Of a stretch of DNA of 53,533 nt, positions 50,441 through 53,533 are shown one piece after another. Position numbers and translations under genes: made by a program. Under the pieces are notes generated by a model. It saw nothing but the letters and a program-made list of their open reading frames with translations. It ran no database searches and was not told the DNA's origin. Numbering within the stretch: position 1 is the stretch's first letter; every line of letters starts with the position of its first letter. The DNA is from UBA1081 sp045636025 (lineage in GTDB: Bacteria; Bacillota; Clostridia; Oscillospirales; Acutalibacteraceae), in assembly GCA_045636025.1 (NCBI GenBank), contig JAZTWP010000071.1, forward strand, positions 1-53,533. The letters run 5' to 3'.

Positions 50441-52456
50441 TCAGAATGTATCAAGCCGTGCCACGACACGAAGTATCAGTCTTGCATCAGAGGCAGTAAT
50501 TCTGCCGTCTTCGTTGACATCAACAGCGTATCTGAAAAGTTCATCAACAGATTCAAGACCTGCTGAGCATCTGAGTGCATATCGTGCATCATATGCATTG
50601 ACTTTTCCGTCACAGTTTGAGTCACCTTTCTGTGCTTTTGCGTCAACCTTAAGATTGCCGCAAGCAGCTTTTGTGACTGTTGAGTCTGCGTCGGTTACTG
50701 TAACAACAGCAGTATAGTTGCCGGCTTTCGGTACAGTGAAAGTGAATTCATCTGAGTCGATTGAACCGCTTTGCAACACAAGATTTCCGTCGCAGTATAT
50801 ACTGAAATTGCAGGTGTAGCTGCCTGTACCGCCGAGAATATCAACAGTGCAGGAAACATCTTTGCCTGCCACAGCATAGTCGTATGAGAAAGACATATTT
50901 TCTGCTGACAGAGGTCTGATAACAGTTATGTCTTCGCTTCTGTAAGAAACAACCTGATTACGGCTGTCTCTAATGTTGACAGTAACATTGTAAACTCCGC
51001 TTTCACCGGGTTTGTAGGTGTATTTTGTATAACCTTCTTTGAAATCGGTGCTGCATACAATGTTATCATCTTTATATAATGTATATGAGTATTCAAGCGT
51101 TCCTTCACCGCCGGTTGCTTTCACTTCCCAGGAAACAGACTGTCCTATGAAAGCGGCAGGAATATTTGCATTGAATGATTCAACATTTATAGGGGTAAAA
51201 ATGTTTGTTGTTGCGCTTGCTACAGAGGTTGATTGCTGACTTGCAGTGTCGTAAACAGTAACCATTACTTTGTAAACGCCCGTTTCTTTGATTACGTATT
51301 CAAAATCAGAATAATCGACTCTGTTTCGTCTCGCAATTTCTTTGTCATCTCTGAAAAGAGAGAAAGAATAGAGGTAGTTTCCGCTTCCGCCTGAAGCATT
51401 TGCTCTCCAACGGATTTTTTCTCCGGTTGTTGTGGCTGAAGATGCTGAAACTGTGAGGCTGAGCTTTTTTTCTGATGTTGCCTGTGCAATTTTTATTGCA
51501 TTGAGTTCAACATAAGCATAGTTGCCTGCTTCATCAAAAGCATATATATAAGTGAAATAATTTCCTGTTCTGTTGCCGAAATCTGCAATGCTGACTGTCA
51601 TTTTTGCGCTGTCAGCGGTATCCTGTTTGTACCATTTTGCTTTTTCAGCTCCGTCATCTGCGTGGAAAACAGCAAAATAAACTGCAACAACCTTTTTGTT
51701 GTCTGATGTATCGCAGGAAACAGTGTAACCCTGTGATGTTATATCACTTACTGCAACATTTTTGATTTCGGGAGCAATTGTATCCTTTTCGTTTATCGGT
51801 GAATCGGAATAATTGTTCCAGTTTATTGATGCGCAGAAGTTATATGTTCTCACTCTTCTTGAATTCTTGCTTGATGCAGAATAAAGAGTGCCGAGATTGA
51901 CTGTGCCGTAATTGTTTTTAACCTGATAATAGAAGTTTGTTGCACCTGTTCTGCCCATCTGGTTTTCATAGTCTGCAAAGAAAACGAGAGCTTCAGGCTC
52001 GGTTATCCCCAACGCCTTACCGTGCTCAACATAGCTGCTTACATATTCCCAGCCACGCTTATCCTGAACTTCACGGCTTTCTGCAGTTGAAAGAAGGATT
52101 GTTATAAGTGCAGCTTCGTTTGCTGTGGGGATTTTTGTTTCCCATGATGAATATGTTATGACCTCGTTGTAAAGGTCGCTGCCGAGAATATTGAGTGCCT
52201 GTGTAGGGTTCAATGCAACAATATCTTTGAGAAGATTGAGGGCATTTGTACCGTGCCAGCATATTTTTCCTATACTCAGGGAGCCGTTGTCATTTCTTAC
52301 AACAGTTGTGTAATTACCTTCGTTGATCATTATGATCTCTGTTGCCGCATTGACAATACGGTTGAAAGTGTTTGCTGATGCACAAAGAGGAAACGCTGTA
52401 ACAGCAAGAATACCGGCTGTTATAAATGAGAAAAATCGCAAGAATCTGTTCTTCAA
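50441..52456 (-). CDS. Secreted lysozyme/chitosanase-like protein with three Ig-like domains and a dockerin
   Basis: The protein has 671 residues. A signal peptide (about 1-29) is followed by a helical domain (about 30-200) that looks lysozyme-like: MINEGNYTTVVRNDNGSLSIGK with E46 as possible acid, CWHGTNALNLLKDI, and FFADYENQMGR. Next are a beta domain and three Ig-like repeats with the G-x-G-x-x-x-Y motif (GGSGNYLYSFSLFRDD, GGEGTLEYSYTLYKDD, GGTGSYTCNFSIYCDG). The last 60 residues are a type I dockerin (GDSNCDGKVNAYDARYALR; VNEDGRITASDARLILR). The start is TTG at 52456: CAGGAG lies before it, and the promoter at 52497-52525 excludes the longer frame. Probable cell-wall enzyme. Confidence 0.8.
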   Translation of the reverse strand: MKNRFLRFFSFITAGILAVTAFPLCASANTFNRIVNAATEIIMINEGNYTTVVRNDNGSLSIGKICWHGTNALNLLKDIVALNPTQALNILGSDLYNEVITYSSWETKIPTANEAALITILLSTAESREVQDKRGWEYVSSYVEHGKALGITEPEALVFFADYENQMGRTGATNFYYQVKNNYGTVNLGTLYSASSKNSRRVRTYNFCASINWNNYSDSPINEKDTIAPEIKNVAVSDITSQGYTVSCDTSDNKKVVAVYFAVFHADDGAEKAKWYKQDTADSAKMTVSIADFGNRTGNYFTYIYAFDEAGNYAYVELNAIKIAQATSEKKLSLTVSASSATTTGEKIRWRANASGGSGNYLYSFSLFRDDKEIARRNRVDYSDFEYVIKETGVYKVMVTVYDTASQQSTSVASATTNIFTPINVESFNANIPAAFIGQSVSWEVKATGGEGTLEYSYTLYKDDNIVCSTDFKEGYTKYTYKPGESGVYNVTVNIRDSRNQVVSYRSEDITVIRPLSAENMSFSYDYAVAGKDVSCTVDILGGTGSYTCNFSIYCDGNLVLQSGSIDSDEFTFTVPKAGNYTAVVTVTDADSTVTKAACGNLKVDAKAQKGDSNCDGKVNAYDARYALRCSAGLESVDELFRYAVDVNEDGRITASDARLILRVVARLDTF

Positions 52457-52496
52457 TGGTATCAACTCCTGTCGGCATATATTGCCACAAGTCCGT

Positions 52497-52525
52497 ATTT
52501 TAACATCTTTCGGTATTATAGTCAA
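52497..52525 (-). promoter_or_regulatory. Promoter of the minus-strand secreted-protein operon
   Basis: Minus strand: TTGACT (52525-52520), 17 bases, and TAAAAT (52502-52497) preceded by TG in extended -10 form. The transcript would start near 52490, so translation must begin at the TTG at 52456. Confidence 0.78.
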
Positions 52526-52783
52526 TATAATAGGTTGTTATTTGTAGAATCATTACAATCACAAAAAATGAGAAGTTGCATATTTGTAATTTGTCACAAT
52601 AAAATTATGGCAAAACACCCAATAAAAAGGAAATTCAGGGAAATATACTCATTTTATGTATTTTCATAATAAGAATTCAGACTGTGAATATTGCTTTGTT
52701 TTTATATATTTGTTTTGCTCGTTAAAAAAATATCATTTCATGTGCAAAAATGCGCTAAAAGTATAGATTTCTTCAGAATAATA
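52526..52783. other. Intergenic region between divergent transcription units
   Basis: About 260 AT-rich bases between the minus-strand promoter (52497-52525) and the plus-strand -10 box (52784-52792). I see no gene, terminator or structured RNA in it. A 36-codon frame from 52656 lacks a well-placed ribosome site. Confidence 0.6.
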
Positions 52784-52830
52784 TGTTATAATAGCGCTGT
52801 ATGTATAAATATCAATTCGACAATTGTCGA
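52784..52830 (+). promoter_or_regulatory. Extended -10 promoter and 14-base palindrome ahead of the NuoE-like gene
   Basis: TGTTATAAT (52784-52792) is an extended -10 box; the -35 region TAGATT at 52764-52769 is poor. Downstream in the leader is the perfect palindrome TCGACAATTGTCGA (52817-52830), well placed for a repressor. The ribosome site GGAGG follows at about 52841. Confidence 0.65.
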
Positions 52831-52855
52831 TACTTTGATTGGAGGATAAATTTCA

Positions 52856-53350
52856 ATGAAAAAGAAAATCAGCACAATGCCTTTTACCGGCACTCCCGAA
52901 CAGGAAGCACAGCTTAAAGAAGTTATCGCAAAGTACGCAGGCGACAAGAGCAACCTTATGGCAGTAATGCAGGAAGCTCAGGGTATTTACGGTTACCTTC
53001 CCAGAGAAGTTCAGGTTATGATCGCTGAAGGTATGGATGTACCCCTTGAAAAGGTTTATGGCGTAGCAACATTCTATGCACAGTTTTCTCTTTCTCCCAA
53101 AGGAAAGTACAATATCTCTGTTTGTCTTGGTACTGCTTGCTATGTTAAAGGCGCACAGCAGCTTATTGATAAGATTGAAGAATGCCTCGGTATTTCATCA
53201 GGCGAATGCACAGAAGACGGAAAGTACTCTCTTGAAGCTTGCCGTTGTATAGGCGCTTGCGGACTTGCTCCCGTTCTTACTGTTAATGATGATGTTTACG
53301 GCAGACTTGTTGCTGACGACATCCCCGGAATTCTTGCAAAGTACGAATAA
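52856..53350 (+). CDS. NuoE/HydC-like [2Fe-2S] subunit of NADH-linked hydrogenase or dehydrogenase
   Basis: A thioredoxin-fold iron-sulfur protein of 164 residues. The 2Fe-2S ligands are C90, C95 (CLGTAC) and C131, C135 (CIGAC), the NuoE pattern. Other blocks: LMAVMQEAQGIYGYLPREVQ, VYGVATFYAQFSLSPKGKY and GACGLAPVLTVND. In Clostridia without complex I, such subunits belong to electron-bifurcating hydrogenases (HydABC/HndABCD) or to NAD-dependent formate dehydrogenase. The next gene, a DRTGG-like protein, favours the hydrogenase locus. It passes electrons between NADH-linked flavin subunit and hydrogenase in the cytoplasm. First gene of the operon, with a promoter and possible operator upstream. 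Confidence 0.93.
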   Translation: MKKKISTMPFTGTPEQEAQLKEVIAKYAGDKSNLMAVMQEAQGIYGYLPREVQVMIAEGMDVPLEKVYGVATFYAQFSLSPKGKYNISVCLGTACYVKGAQQLIDKIEECLGISSGECTEDGKYSLEACRCIGACGLAPVLTVNDDVYGRLVADDIPGILAKYE

Positions 53351-53398
53351 TTATTTTATATTACATTAATATATTGTCGGCGAGAGGATAATGTCCTT

Positions 53399-53533
53399 AT
53401 GAAAATCGAAACAATCAGGGATTTGCTCAATGCGGAAATTCTTTGCGGAGAAGAAAATCTTGACCGTGAAGTTCATTCTGCTTGCGGTAGTGATTTGATG
53501 AGCGATGTTCTTGCATATGTCAAAGTCCTGGCA
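53399..53533 (+). CDS. DRTGG-domain-like protein, 5' part (cut by window end)
   Basis: The visible 45 residues start MKIETIRDLLNAEILCGE and continue LDREVHSACGSDLMSDVLAY. This matches the N-terminus of small DRTGG-domain proteins that accompany [FeFe]-hydrogenase genes in Clostridia and Thermotogae. The frame is open to the last base. GAGAGG at about 53382-53387 serves the ATG at 53399; an earlier ATG at 53391 meets a stop after three codons. The role of these proteins is unsettled; regulation or sensing by nucleotides has been suggested for the domain. Confidence 0.78.
   Translation, partial: MKIETIRDLLNAEILCGEENLDREVHSACGSDLMSDVLAYVKVLA

Noticed and set aside
52656..52766. A 36-codon plus-strand frame upstream of the NuoE-like gene
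   Set aside because: GGAAA-type sequences lie too far from the ATG, the composition is random-like, and it overlaps the promoter region of the next gene.
52817..52830. Rex operator ahead of the NuoE-like gene
   Set aside because: The palindrome lacks the TTGTG/CACAA half-sites and the central N4 of known Rex sites.

Overview
The window looks like a chromosomal segment of a Gram-positive anaerobe of the class Clostridia, most like the gut Oscillospiraceae/Ruminococcus group. The signs are type I dockerins on secreted proteins, split two-subunit transketolase, a NuoE-like subunit typical of electron-bifurcating hydrogenase loci, SepF and DivIVA, a LytR-CpsA-Psr protein, and strong AGGAGG-type ribosome binding sites. 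Base composition is moderately AT-rich, with heavy use of CCC for proline. No rRNA, tRNA, CRISPR array, insertion sequence or prophage block was seen. This view rests on reading the sequence and translations only; no database search was possible.

Layout. 1-3663: 3' end of gyrA, an LCP wall-polymer ligase and an SDR oxidoreductase. 3747-8360: a secreted LRR/dockerin protein, a DUF4091 (GH123-like) hydrolase and a metallophosphoesterase. 8361-8778: a string of small stem-loops and a bidirectional terminator. 8779-11794 (minus): three membrane-anchored proteins, two of them paralogues. 11997-19545: a surface-polysaccharide cluster under a perfect-consensus promoter, with a TagGH/Wzm-Wzt-type ABC exporter, a small coiled-coil protein, a 1070-residue multi-domain glycosyltransferase, and WecC and WecB for UDP-ManNAcA. 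19642-25555: secreted phosphoesterase, four-repeat PPC-like protein, surface SGNH hydrolase and a CDF metal exporter. 25644-28515: a coupled pair of poorly known proteins, the second ending in a GH38-C-terminus-like domain, then a 34-codon microprotein with its own ribosome binding site and terminator.

28767-37922 is a tRNA-modification and mismatch-repair block: miaB, a YlbF/YmcA-family gene, mutS, an OmpA-like lipoprotein, mutL and miaA. It recalls the Bacillus miaB-ymcA-mutS-mutL order. It runs into a division/envelope operon (37928-44944): HlyD-like protein, YggS, SepF, a 701-residue DivIVA, LspA, RluD-type synthase and a phosphoesterase. 44982-47744 holds split transketolase and rhamnulose-1-phosphate aldolase. 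47834-49018 has a zinc-ribbon membrane protein and a lone DUF6291-like phage-type gene whose promoter carries two LexA-like boxes. 49095-52456 (minus) encodes two secreted wall-active candidates, one with a dockerin. 52856 to the end begins a probable hydrogenase operon.

The strongest candidates for something undescribed are: the 34-residue amphipathic peptide gene; a roughly 210-residue domain shared by the LRR/dockerin protein and a zinc-ribbon membrane protein; the SOS-box-controlled DUF6291 orphan; the two-gene operon at 25644-28270; and the strings of unrelated stem-loops joined by a GTGATAT-like spacer. Several starts differ from the longest open frame because the ribosome binding site or the promoter decides them (for example 11997, 20915, 25644, 37928 and 52456).
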